A stretch of 64,000 bases of DNA, taken from Rubidibacter lacunae KORDI 51-2 (lineage in GTDB: Bacteria; Cyanobacteriota; Cyanobacteriia; Cyanobacteriales; Rubidibacteraceae). Made by a program: the position numbers and the translations under genes. The DNA lies in assembly GCF_000473895.1 (NCBI RefSeq), contig NZ_ASSJ01000004.1, positions 62,001 to 126,000 of the forward strand, written 5' to 3'. The notes below the pieces were generated by a model. It was not told the DNA's origin and searched no databases. It was given only the letters and a program-made list of their open reading frames with translations. This document shows, in pieces, positions 27,376 to 35,575 of the stretch. The number at the start of each line of letters is the position of its first letter. Position 1 is the first letter of the stretch.

Positions 27376-28176
27376 GTGAGAGGGGGTATTGCGGAGGACA
27401 TCGCAACGAGCGTGGTCCTAGCAGCACGAGGGCTAACCGTCTACCGCGGCAAGCGGGCAGCAGTGCGAGATGTATCGTTCGTACTAGCGGCAGGTAGCGA
27501 TACTGCCTTAGTCGGCCCGAATGGTGCGGGTAAAAGTACCTTAATTCAGGCACTGTTGGGAGTTTTACCCCACCAGTCTGGAGAGGTGTTTATACTGGGT
27601 CAACCTCTAAGCTCTACGGGTAAGTTGCCGGCCCCAATCCGCCAGCAAATTGCTTACCTGCCGCAACACTTTCTGTTCGATCGCCGCTTACCCATCACTG
27701 TTAAGGACTTGGTTGGGTTGGGTTGGGATCGTTTGGGCGTTCGATTTCCTTGGGCGGGGCGCGGGGCTCGTCGTAATGCCATTCGGGACGCACTTGCTCG
27801 AGTCGATGCTTGGCACCTCCGCCATCAGTTTATTGGCAGTCTCTCAGGAGGAGAAACGAAGCGAGTCTTACTCGCCTATTGCTTGGTTCGTCCTCGGAAG
27901 CTATTGATTTTAGATGAAGCTCCCGCTGGGTTAGATGCTCGTGCTGAATGGGAATTCTATCAAATGCTGGACCAACTCAAACGAGAGTTTGGCTGGGCAA
28001 TTCTACAAGTTTCGCACGACCTCGATATGGTGCAGCGGACTTGCGATCGCGTCATTTGCATCAACCAAACCATTCGTTGCCAGGGCAGTCCGGAGTCCGC
28101 GCTCTCTGAGTCCAATCTGGCTGCTCTATACGGTTCGGGCTTCGTCCGCTACCGACACTCCTGTCGAGACGAGTAA
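27376..28176 (+). CDS. znuC: Zinc ABC transporter ATP-binding protein
   Basis: 266 residues, GTG start with TAGGAGAC upstream, 34 bp after znuA. Walker A is GPNGAGKST, the Q-loop lies in IAYLPQHFLFDRRLPITV, the ABC signature is FIGSLSGGETKRVLLA, Walker B is LLILDEAPAGLD, and the switch His is in QVSHDLDMV. It resembles the metal-type (ZnuC/MntB) ATPases. It would drive zinc import at the cytoplasmic side of ZnuB. The signature LSGGE is followed by TKRV instead of the usual QQRV. Confidence 0.93.
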   Translation: MRGGIAEDIATSVVLAARGLTVYRGKRAAVRDVSFVLAAGSDTALVGPNGAGKSTLIQALLGVLPHQSGEVFILGQPLSSTGKLPAPIRQQIAYLPQHFLFDRRLPITVKDLVGLGWDRLGVRFPWAGRGARRNAIRDALARVDAWHLRHQFIGSLSGGETKRVLLAYCLVRPRKLLILDEAPAGLDARAEWEFYQMLDQLKREFGWAILQVSHDLDMVQRTCDRVICINQTIRCQGSPESALSESNLAALYGSGFVRYRHSCRDE

Positions 28177-28179
28177 GTC

Positions 28180-29022
28180 ATGATGATTGAGACCGAACTG
28201 ACTCGCGTCGTCGAACTCTTTCAATTTCCATTCATGCAGCGGGCACTGATTGGCGGTGTTTTGACCGGGCTGATGGGAGGGTTGTTGGGAAGTTTCACTA
28301 TCTTACGGCAACTCTCTTTCTTCAGCGATACGTTAGGTCACTCAGCGCTGTTGGGACTCAGCTTGAGTTTGCTCTTCGGTCTCGACTCCTCGGCAGTTTT
28401 ACTCCCGTTCGCAGTTGTATTCGCGCTGGCGGTCGTCTATCTCTTGGAACGAACGCAGTTGTGGACGGATGCTTTGCTAAATATCGTTTACTCCTCGTCG
28501 CTAGCGATCGCGATCGTCGTCCTTAGCTTCACCGACCGCTACCAAGGAGGAATCGAGAGCCTTTTATTTGGCGATATTTTAGCAATACAAAACCTAGACA
28601 TAGTGCTCGGCTTCATCTTACTTGTTGGCTGCATTGCCTTCGTTGGTCTAACAATGCAAACTCAGATCTTGCTGACGCTGCACGAGCCGATGGCGATCGC
28701 GCGCGGCGTTGCGATCTCAGCCCACCGCAGAGTGTTTGTCGTTTTACTAGCCTTGGTTGTCGGTGTCTCGATTAAGGCGATCGGCGTATTATTGGTCAGT
28801 GCTTTCATCGTCATTCCAGCCTGTGCTGCTCGGCTGCTGGGTCGTAACTTTGCAACTTATACGTTGATCTCTGCCGGTTTGGGAGCGCTGAGCGCGATCG
28901 GCGGCATCGTACTTTCTGCGTTCTTCGACCTACCTTCTGGACCGAGCATAGTCGTTACTCAACTGACAATCTTCCTGGCAGCAATAGTTGCTCCTAGCAA
29001 AAGCAAACTTCTCGCTCAATAA
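28180..29022 (+). CDS. znuB: Zinc ABC transporter permease
   Basis: 280 residues with eight or nine hydrophobic segments. The ABC-3 family pattern is clear: FMQRALIGGVLTGLMGGLLGSF at the N-terminus, LSFFSDTLGHSALLGLSL, ALLNIVYSSSLAIAIVVL, SLLFGDILAI, and GVSIKAIGVLLVSAFIVIPACAA. It starts three bases after the znuC stop, so the two are co-translated. It would form the membrane channel for Zn(II) from ZnuA. Confidence 0.93.
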   Translation: MMIETELTRVVELFQFPFMQRALIGGVLTGLMGGLLGSFTILRQLSFFSDTLGHSALLGLSLSLLFGLDSSAVLLPFAVVFALAVVYLLERTQLWTDALLNIVYSSSLAIAIVVLSFTDRYQGGIESLLFGDILAIQNLDIVLGFILLVGCIAFVGLTMQTQILLTLHEPMAIARGVAISAHRRVFVVLLALVVGVSIKAIGVLLVSAFIVIPACAARLLGRNFATYTLISAGLGALSAIGGIVLSAFFDLPSGPSIVVTQLTIFLAAIVAPSKSKLLAQ

Positions 29023-29140
29023 CTGAGGTAGCCCCTAAAGTTCGTCCGTTATTCAACCATCCGTTTTACTAGTTTTAACCAGCTTTGCTTTCTCCAAAAC
29101 GCCGCGCTAGCATACGGATGAAGCGACATTTGGTCAATCC

Positions 29141-30058
29141 ATGGCAATGACTTCCGAAACCGAAACTGTGCTGTCCGATCGTGGTATTGGTGGCACCATT
29201 CGGAAATACCACTGGACGTTCGAGAAACGAGAAGTCACTATCTGTTACGAAACTCTGGGGACGGGCACGCCGGTTTTGCTGTTACCCGCATTTAGTACCG
29301 TGTCCTCGCGCGAGGAAATGGTTGGAATTGCGCGATCGCTATCTCCCTATTTTCAAGTTGTTGCTTTAGATTGGCTGGGATTCGGAGACTCGGAGCGTCC
29401 GGAAATCGAATACACGCGGGCGCTTTACCAACAGTTGATACAGCACTTTGTTCGCGATTGTTTTGACAAACCCGTAGCGATCGTTGCTGCCGGACACGCA
29501 TCGGGGTATGCCCTACACTGCGCCCACACCCTACCCAACGCATGCGCGAAGCTCGTCCTCATCGCGCCCACCTGGAAAGGACCTTTTCGGGCAATGGGCA
29601 TGCCGAAGCTGGTAGCAGGTGGTGTCAGGACCTTAGTACGATCGCCGCTCCTCGGACAGGCACTGTACGCACTCAATACGGCTCCAGCATTTCTTGAGTT
29701 CATGTATCGCCGTCACGTTTATGTCGATTGCTCTCTCCTTACCTCGGACTTTATCAAGCATAAGCACCGCATCACCCAACAATCGGGAGCGCGGTTTGCT
29801 CCTGCCGCATTTGTGACCGGAGCTCTGGATCCGATGCGCGATCGCGAGGAATGGCTATCGGTGGCGCGATCGCTTGAATTGCCTGTGCTGGCAATTTTCG
29901 CCGAACACTCTCCACCCCAGTCCAAAGCCGAGATGGATGCTTTGACCGCACTGCCTCAGATTCAACATCAAAACCTTCCGGGCTCTCTGGGATTGCACGA
30001 AGAGCTGGCGACGGACGTGGGAGCAACCGTCCTGAAGTTTCTGCAACACTCTTCGTGA
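29141..30058 (+). CDS. Alpha/beta hydrolase-fold protein lacking the usual nucleophile
   Basis: 305 residues. The fold is evident: VLLLPAFSTVSSREEM (oxyanion region), VVALDWLGFGDSERP after strand 4, and the elbow at residues 116-122. In place of GxSxG the elbow reads G-H-A-S-G, so the nucleophile position is Ala120 and the Ser is one residue later. A cap segment (150-210) and the terminal His (GLHEELATD) are present. The usual acid lies in TGALDPMRD. The missing Ser suggests a non-hydrolytic role, or use of the shifted Ser121. Substrate is unknown. It stands 118 bp after znuB and might be read through. Confidence 0.75.
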   Translation: MAMTSETETVLSDRGIGGTIRKYHWTFEKREVTICYETLGTGTPVLLLPAFSTVSSREEMVGIARSLSPYFQVVALDWLGFGDSERPEIEYTRALYQQLIQHFVRDCFDKPVAIVAAGHASGYALHCAHTLPNACAKLVLIAPTWKGPFRAMGMPKLVAGGVRTLVRSPLLGQALYALNTAPAFLEFMYRRHVYVDCSLLTSDFIKHKHRITQQSGARFAPAAFVTGALDPMRDREEWLSVARSLELPVLAIFAEHSPPQSKAEMDALTALPQIQHQNLPGSLGLHEELATDVGATVLKFLQHSS

Positions 30059-30874
30059 GGTCTCTGTCGGCACAGTCTCTATTGGACGTGTTGCCCGGGG
30101 CTGACTTGCATCTTTGCCGATAGTCTTTGGCTTTGTTGACAGCTCTGTCCGTCATGTCGACATGGTGGCATTAACTGCAACCGACATCGCCTCTGAGACT
30201 AGCAAAGTCCTTGTCTTGTTTGACGGCTGGATGGTGGTTGACGCTCCTGCGGTGAAATGACCGAGTCAAAGATCGACAGCGTATGACTTTCAGCCTCTAC
30301 ACCAGTGCGTATTTTGCTTCCCTAGCGATTAGTAAAGAGTTCAACTGATGGCCGCACACGAGCAACAGCAATCTCGAGGTGTAAGCATCACGCAGTGGCA
30401 CCAGAAGCGTCATGTCCCAGTAGCGGGCGAAGGATGATTTCCCGCATCATTTCAGCATAATTACTGCCTATTTTCATTACCTTGTTGCCAATAGCGACCT
30501 GCATCCCTCAAGCATTCATGAGAATGGGATGCATGGGCGACCTCGGTGCCATCGGCGGCATCGAGGTTGAAATTAGCGGAATGGTTGGAGGTGCGGGAGC
30601 GGAAGGCAAGGATCGAAAAACAATAGAATTCGCGCGGTCGACGATCGACGAATCAGTTATTCGCAACAATATTATTGCCTTACTCGAAAACATTTGTCGT
30701 GTACATTTTTTTGCCCTGCAAACAAAAAAAGTACTTACCATTCTCAGTTGGGTTCAGAACGATCGCACCAAGGTCGCCCCAAAAGACCACAGGCACGGCC
30801 GTCCAGCACCCCATTGACACGCGACTGCTCCATACAGCAATCCTTGTGCTGAAAGGGCTCACTACACGATCGCT
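30059..30874. other. 816 bases without a supported gene
   Basis: A 111-codon frame at 30482-30817 (TTG start) has low-complexity Gly/Met-rich start and no recognised homologue; its antisense is also open. HIP1 sites are rare here compared with the flanks. Nothing else was identified. Confidence 0.45.
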
Positions 30875-32218
30875 TTACCAAGGACTGCCAATTGCCGTGA
30901 AGGCCGCCCAATAAAACGGATGGGAGAACTCACCACCTAACTCGGCAAGTTCGGGCGGAAGTTCCAAGCCGCATGTCGAGCCACGCAACTCACCACGCTC
31001 CACCCGCACCTGCCCTTGCAACAAGGCTAACTGCGCCCGGCGCAGCGCTTCGGACTTTGTTGGAGCTTGCTGTAACTGCGCGTAGAACTCGCTCATCAGG
31101 GCTAGGGTACCCGTATCGCTTACGCTCCAAAGGCTGGCGATCGCCGTATTCACTCCTGCTTGCAGCGCCAACCTCGCAATGCCCAGTTCGGCGTCGCGAT
31201 CGCCGATCGCCGTTTGGCAAGCGCTGAGGACCAACAGCTCCACAGACGCATCTCCCCAGGGAATCTCTCGCAGGCGATCGAGCGTCAGCCGCTCGTTCCA
31301 AAACTGCACGTACGACTCACTGGCGGTGCCGGACTCGAACCGCGCGTGGGTTGCTAGATGCACGATGCGATAGGGAATAAAGCCCAATTCCTGCTGCAAT
31401 GTCCGGATCGTGAAACCGCTGTTGAGGAAGGTGCGATCGAGCCGGGTGCTTGCGACCGCCTCGATTTCCACAGGTACTGCTGGCAGAGGGACTTCCGTTG
31501 CAAACTGCGAAGCGCCCATTGCCAGCACAAGCGCCTTTTGGAGCGGCGTGTAGCTAGTTTGCATCAGATTGAAGCCAGGAATACGCGCGTGACTGAAGCG
31601 CTCTACCAGAAACCGGTTGCCGTCGTGCAGGACGCCCAGCGGCAGCGATCGCAATCCCCCACCTAGGCAGAACATCAGCGTGTCGATCTCGGCTGTTACA
31701 AGCTCGTCTGCCAGCGGTCTTACCAACCAGTCATACAGCTGCTGGGCTGGTTCTAAGTAATCATCGTTGCTCGGATATTGTGTCGATCGTCCGAGGTTGC
31801 GGGCTGCCCCACGGAGTTGCTCGGCCGCGACGTCAACGGTAAACCGCTTGGGCGTTCCGCCCGGCAGCAGGAGAATCAATTCCAGTTGTTGTGGTTTGGG
31901 GATGGCATAGATCGGCGCTGTCGGCTGACTGGTTTGGGCTGACAGGCGAGCTAAAGTGGCCGCAATTTCGTCTGCCGCAAGGGTGACATCTGCTAGGTCG
32001 GCAGCAAAATAATCCTCATACTGCCCTTCCCAAGAGCGCTCTACAGCCGTTACGGCTTGAGATACATCTCCGCTGTCGAGCAGCTCTATTATGGGGTCCA
32101 CATAGACTTGCTCGGAATCCTGAGGGATAGCTTCCTGGGCGATTACTACTGGAGCGCTCTGCAGCAAGCATAGGAAACCGACGCAGAACGGCGACCAGAT
32201 ACGCAGCTTCGCAGGCAT
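30875..32218 (-). CDS. Exported CHAT-domain protein (caspase-like protease fold)
   Basis: 447 residues. An N-terminal signal peptide (FCVGFLCLLQSAPVVIAQEA) indicates export. A helical region (about 40-100) precedes the CHAT domain, which reads LPLGVLHDGNRFLVERFSHA, YRIVHLATHARFESG with catalytic His291, and ELLVLSACQTAIGD with catalytic Cys334, followed by GIARLALQAGVNTAIASLWSV. The C-terminus FSHPFYWAAFTAIGSPW is typical. In other cyanobacteria CHAT domains usually follow TPR arrays; here the TPR part is short or absent. A processing protease role outside the cytoplasm is likely, with substrate unknown. Confidence 0.85.
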   Translation of the reverse strand: MPAKLRIWSPFCVGFLCLLQSAPVVIAQEAIPQDSEQVYVDPIIELLDSGDVSQAVTAVERSWEGQYEDYFAADLADVTLAADEIAATLARLSAQTSQPTAPIYAIPKPQQLELILLLPGGTPKRFTVDVAAEQLRGAARNLGRSTQYPSNDDYLEPAQQLYDWLVRPLADELVTAEIDTLMFCLGGGLRSLPLGVLHDGNRFLVERFSHARIPGFNLMQTSYTPLQKALVLAMGASQFATEVPLPAVPVEIEAVASTRLDRTFLNSGFTIRTLQQELGFIPYRIVHLATHARFESGTASESYVQFWNERLTLDRLREIPWGDASVELLVLSACQTAIGDRDAELGIARLALQAGVNTAIASLWSVSDTGTLALMSEFYAQLQQAPTKSEALRRAQLALLQGQVRVERGELRGSTCGLELPPELAELGGEFSHPFYWAAFTAIGSPW

Positions 32219-32580
32219 TATTCAAGTCCGAGTAGTTGCGACCTGCAGTTGCTTCAACGATACTCGATTTCCATTGCAGTCGTCCGTTGCCCAGCACACC
32301 AGCGGGTTCCGATCCCGAGCACGCTACCTTGCATCGGGGGATTTGGGGATCGGCGAACTGACTTCGCACCAACCATAGCGGCGATCGATTCAATGAGACT
32401 AATAAAAATCGTTACTGTCAACGGGAAGGCTCGATATAACTTTTTTAATCGGTTTAACAAGATGGCGATCGCCTTTTCAGTGTGGTATAAGAATCGTGTT
32501 CGGACGTGGGTAGTATAAGGACGTAATGCGTAGATTTCCCTTCCTACTTGCGTGCGGGAGTCTCGGGGGAGCTCGAAATA
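32219..32580. other. 362-base intergenic region between divergent genes
   Basis: It separates the CHAT gene (minus) from the sugar transferase (plus) and must hold both promoters. The part at 32390-32510 is AT-rich. No gene or repeat was recognised. Confidence 0.45.
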
Positions 32581-33303
32581 ATGGCTGTGGGATTCCGTCT
32601 GGCTGATGCAGAAGGGCCTCTACCTCGCAAGGAATACAAGGGAGCAATAAGAGCGACGCGCTCGCCCCGCCCCACGGGGTTGGCTACTTCAACCAGCCAT
32701 CCGGCTGTGACGAGTTCGATCAAGCGGATGCTCGACATATTGGGGGCTCTTGTCGGGTTGATATTGACAGCGTTGCTGCTGCCTTTGGTGGGGATCGCAA
32801 TTTACTTAGACGATCCGGGTCCGATTTTCTACCGCCAGCAGCGGGTTGGACTGAAGGGCAAATGTTTCCTAATTTGGAAGTTCCGCTCCATGGTGCGCGA
32901 CGCCGAGGAAATGCAGCATCTGGTCGAGAACCAGGCCAACGGTTATATCTTCAAAAACGAACGCGACCCGCGGGTTACGCGAGTCGGGCAGTTCTTGCGG
33001 CAGTCAAGTCTGGACGAATTTCCTCAGTTCTGGAACGTCCTGCGCGGCGAGATGAGCTTGGTCGGTACGCGTCCGCCCACGGTTTGTGAAGTCAAGCAGT
33101 ACGAGCCACATCACTGGCAGCGGTTAGATATCAAACCCGGCTTAACCGGCGAGTGGCAGGTAAACGGCCGCAGTGATGTCAAGGACTTCGAAGAGGTTGT
33201 CCGCATGGACTTGTACTATCTGCATCGCTGGTCAATCGCCTACGACCTACAAATTATTGCCCAAACGGTACTGGTCGTCCTGCGCCGTACAGGAGCCGTT
33301 TAG
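32581..33303 (+). CDS. Bacterial sugar transferase (polyisoprenyl-phosphate hexose-1-phosphate transferase)
   Basis: 240 residues from the ATG at 32581, with GGGGGAG upstream. These enzymes transfer a sugar-1-phosphate to undecaprenyl phosphate, starting exopolysaccharide or O-antigen synthesis at the membrane. One hydrophobic helix (residues 47-75, LGALVGLILTALLLPLVGIAI) ends in DDPGPIFYRQQRVG. The catalytic dyad region is QSSLDEFPQFWNVLRGEMSLVGTRPP, followed by KPGLTGEWQVNGR. This is the short form without the N-terminal multi-helix domain of WbaP. No glycosyltransferase cluster is adjacent. Confidence 0.9.
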   Translation: MAVGFRLADAEGPLPRKEYKGAIRATRSPRPTGLATSTSHPAVTSSIKRMLDILGALVGLILTALLLPLVGIAIYLDDPGPIFYRQQRVGLKGKCFLIWKFRSMVRDAEEMQHLVENQANGYIFKNERDPRVTRVGQFLRQSSLDEFPQFWNVLRGEMSLVGTRPPTVCEVKQYEPHHWQRLDIKPGLTGEWQVNGRSDVKDFEEVVRMDLYYLHRWSIAYDLQIIAQTVLVVLRRTGAV

Positions 33304-33843
33304 GCACAGTAAGGGTTCTGTTTAGCTTTCGCATCAGAGGAGATCGCTCCATAGGATGGCAGCAATCTTGCTGATGTTGCTGCTTTTGCATTGATGCGCA
33401 TTCACATTGATATTCAGTGCGTTTGGACGGGACGATCGCGACCTGGCTGGGGAATAATTTGGTGTGGGCAATAATGATGCCTCAAAGTTCGCCTGTGCAT
33501 AGATTTCCATGAATCAGGGGATTCCGAGGTTCCGCCTCAGGATCCGGAACTAAGATTCTTGAAACCATGAAAACCTAGCCCGTCGGAGAAACTCTCGCAC
33601 GAATACAACGCACTCGTCTCTAAGTCTAGAACTAGAAACATTTGGCGTGCACGTAAGTAGAGTCGCGCCCGACTTTCGATATCGTTGCTGGGGTTGGTAA
33701 ACGCGCCCTTGGCTTCAAGTCGATACCGATGCGGTCGGGCAGCACGGTTTGACAACTCGTCTTTGGACGGCGAGATCGGGGCGCGGTACCTTAAGTAACT
33801 GCTGCAGGGGCAGAGCACGATATTTCAAGGAGAACGGCTGGTT
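33304..33843. other. 540-base intergenic region, nothing recognised
   Basis: A 93-codon minus-strand frame (33537-33818) has no coding character. The last bases before 33844 hold CAAGGAG, the ribosome binding site of the next gene. Confidence 0.45.
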
Positions 33844-34857
33844 ATGGGATGGCTCGATCGACGGACAGTGCGGGCGTTTGTCGGAGCGGCGATCGCGTCG
33901 GTACTAGCAGGAGTTACAGCGACGCAGGCACAGGAAGCAGAACGGCAACCGGTGCAGGTTGTGTTTGCCGCGCGGGTGGGCGATCGCGTATTTGCTTGTG
34001 GTGAAACCTACGATCTCGGACGGACGGCGATGCTGCTGCAGCCAGCAGATTTTCGCTTTTACGTCTCGAAGGTGGCACTGATCGACACAAACGGTCGTGC
34101 CGTTCCGGTCGTGCTGGAACAAGATGGGAAGTGGCAGCACAAAGACTTAACGCTGCTGGATTTTGAGGACCGGACCGGCGCGTGCGACAACGGGACCGTC
34201 GAGACCCGCGATCGCGTGGTCGGGACTGTGCCTGCAGGGGACTATCGCGGGGTGCGCTTCCTTTTGGGCGTACCTTTCGACCTCAACCATGCCGATGCTG
34301 TCACGGCACCGTCGCCGCTCAACCTAACCTCGATGTGGTGGAACTGGCAGGGCGGATACAAATTCCTACGCCTCGACTTAAGCGCGCCGATGGCGGCGGC
34401 GGTGGATGGCACGATGCCGGATATGCCAAATATGTCCGATGTTAGCAATCATGGCGGTCATGGCGGTCATGACGGTCGCGAAAGCAAACAACACGGTAGC
34501 AGTCACGGACACCACGGTGACAATCATGTCAGCCACAGCAGCGGTTATTCGCTGCACCTGGGCAGTAGTGGCTGCGAAGTACCAGTTGGCGCGCGCCAGC
34601 CCACCCACTGCCGCTATCCCAATGTCGTTGAAGTGACGCTTGAGGGTTACGAGCCCGGACGAAGTGTCGTGGTGGCAGACCTCGGCGCGCTGGTTGCCAA
34701 CAGCGACCTCAGTAGCAATGCACCCGACACGCCGCTCGGTTGCATGTCCGGCCCCGACGATGCTGATTGCCAGCCAGTATTCAACCAACTCGGGCTGCCC
34801 TTTGCGGCTGCAAACGCAGGAGACGACGAGGTGCAGCACTTCTTCCGGCTCGAATAG
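33844..34857 (+). CDS. mbnP: MbnP-like copper protein (four-Cys metallo-mystery family) with Met/His-rich insert
   Basis: 337 residues. A signal peptide ends near residue 30 (TATQAQ), so it is exported. The MbnP/TIGR04052 pattern is strong: VFAARVGDRVFACG, QPADFRFYVSKVAL, LLDFEDRTGACDNGT, GVRFLLGVPFDLNHAD, LTSMWWNWQGGYKFLRLDL, LHLGSSGCEVP, and GCMSGPDDADCQPVF. Cys residues are 52, 114, 244, 256, 300 and 309. In methanotrophs MbnP binds copper and one Trp is turned to kynurenine by the di-haem enzyme MbnH; Trp165, 166 and 168 are candidates. Residues 191-232 hold an insert with five Met/His-rich runs, absent from the core. No mbnH gene is in the window. Confidence 0.85.
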   Translation: MGWLDRRTVRAFVGAAIASVLAGVTATQAQEAERQPVQVVFAARVGDRVFACGETYDLGRTAMLLQPADFRFYVSKVALIDTNGRAVPVVLEQDGKWQHKDLTLLDFEDRTGACDNGTVETRDRVVGTVPAGDYRGVRFLLGVPFDLNHADAVTAPSPLNLTSMWWNWQGGYKFLRLDLSAPMAAAVDGTMPDMPNMSDVSNHGGHGGHDGRESKQHGSSHGHHGDNHVSHSSGYSLHLGSSGCEVPVGARQPTHCRYPNVVEVTLEGYEPGRSVVVADLGALVANSDLSSNAPDTPLGCMSGPDDADCQPVFNQLGLPFAAANAGDDEVQHFFRLE

Positions 34858-35575
34858 CAGGTCTCTCGAATACCGCTTTTGGCCCGCAACCGAATTACTT
34901 GATGGTGGACCTCAAGACAAGGGCGCGTTCGAACCGCTTAGCTTCTTCATCCACTTGCAAGCAACCCTGCAGGCCATCCTCCCCAACCAGATGCGTGGGA
35001 TTGGTTTATTCCCAGCAAGACAAATTATTCTGTCCGATAAGGACAGCGCGGGTTGAAACAAGAGGCGATCGCAGACGTCGGAAAAATCAAGAAGTCTAGA
35101 CAATCAGATTGTGCGGTGGCGATTGCCATGGCAACTCAGCACCTGCGAGGTTTATGGGAAGCAGAACTCCAGGACATCTTGCCCGGTGCATCGGGCAGTT
35201 TCTTCTTAGGATTTAGTTGCTGCTCGCCGAAAAAGTATGGGGAAGCGGCTCCGTAATTCAGCCACCCTGGATGTTGCTGTTACCTTGGATCGCGTTCTGC
35301 GTCGTTTATCTGCTCAACCAGACTGAATGTGTTCGCCGCAGCCTGCAAGTTCGCTCGATGGGACTGCCATGGATACCGTCGAACTCCATGGCATAGGCTC
35401 AATTGTGAGTTTCTCGCCCAGGTTTGTTGCGACGCATCACCTCGATAGTGCAGCGTCAAGAAATTTTTTTGGTTTCTCATCCTCTCATACTCTTGTTAAA
35501 AGGAGAGTCCCCAAAGATAGCCAACTCTAAATCTTGGACTTGGCAGAGCACTAGTTTCTATACAAGTAATGTTTC
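34858..35575. other. 718 bases without a supported gene
   Basis: Short frames such as 35053-35256 use TTG starts and have no family match. No di-haem peroxidase gene (the usual partner of mbnP) is present on either strand. A CCATGG pair near 35370-35395 is not convincing as a site. Confidence 0.45.

Noticed and set aside
30482-30817. 111-codon frame as a gene
   Set aside because: TTG start, low-complexity beginning, equally open antisense frame and no family match.
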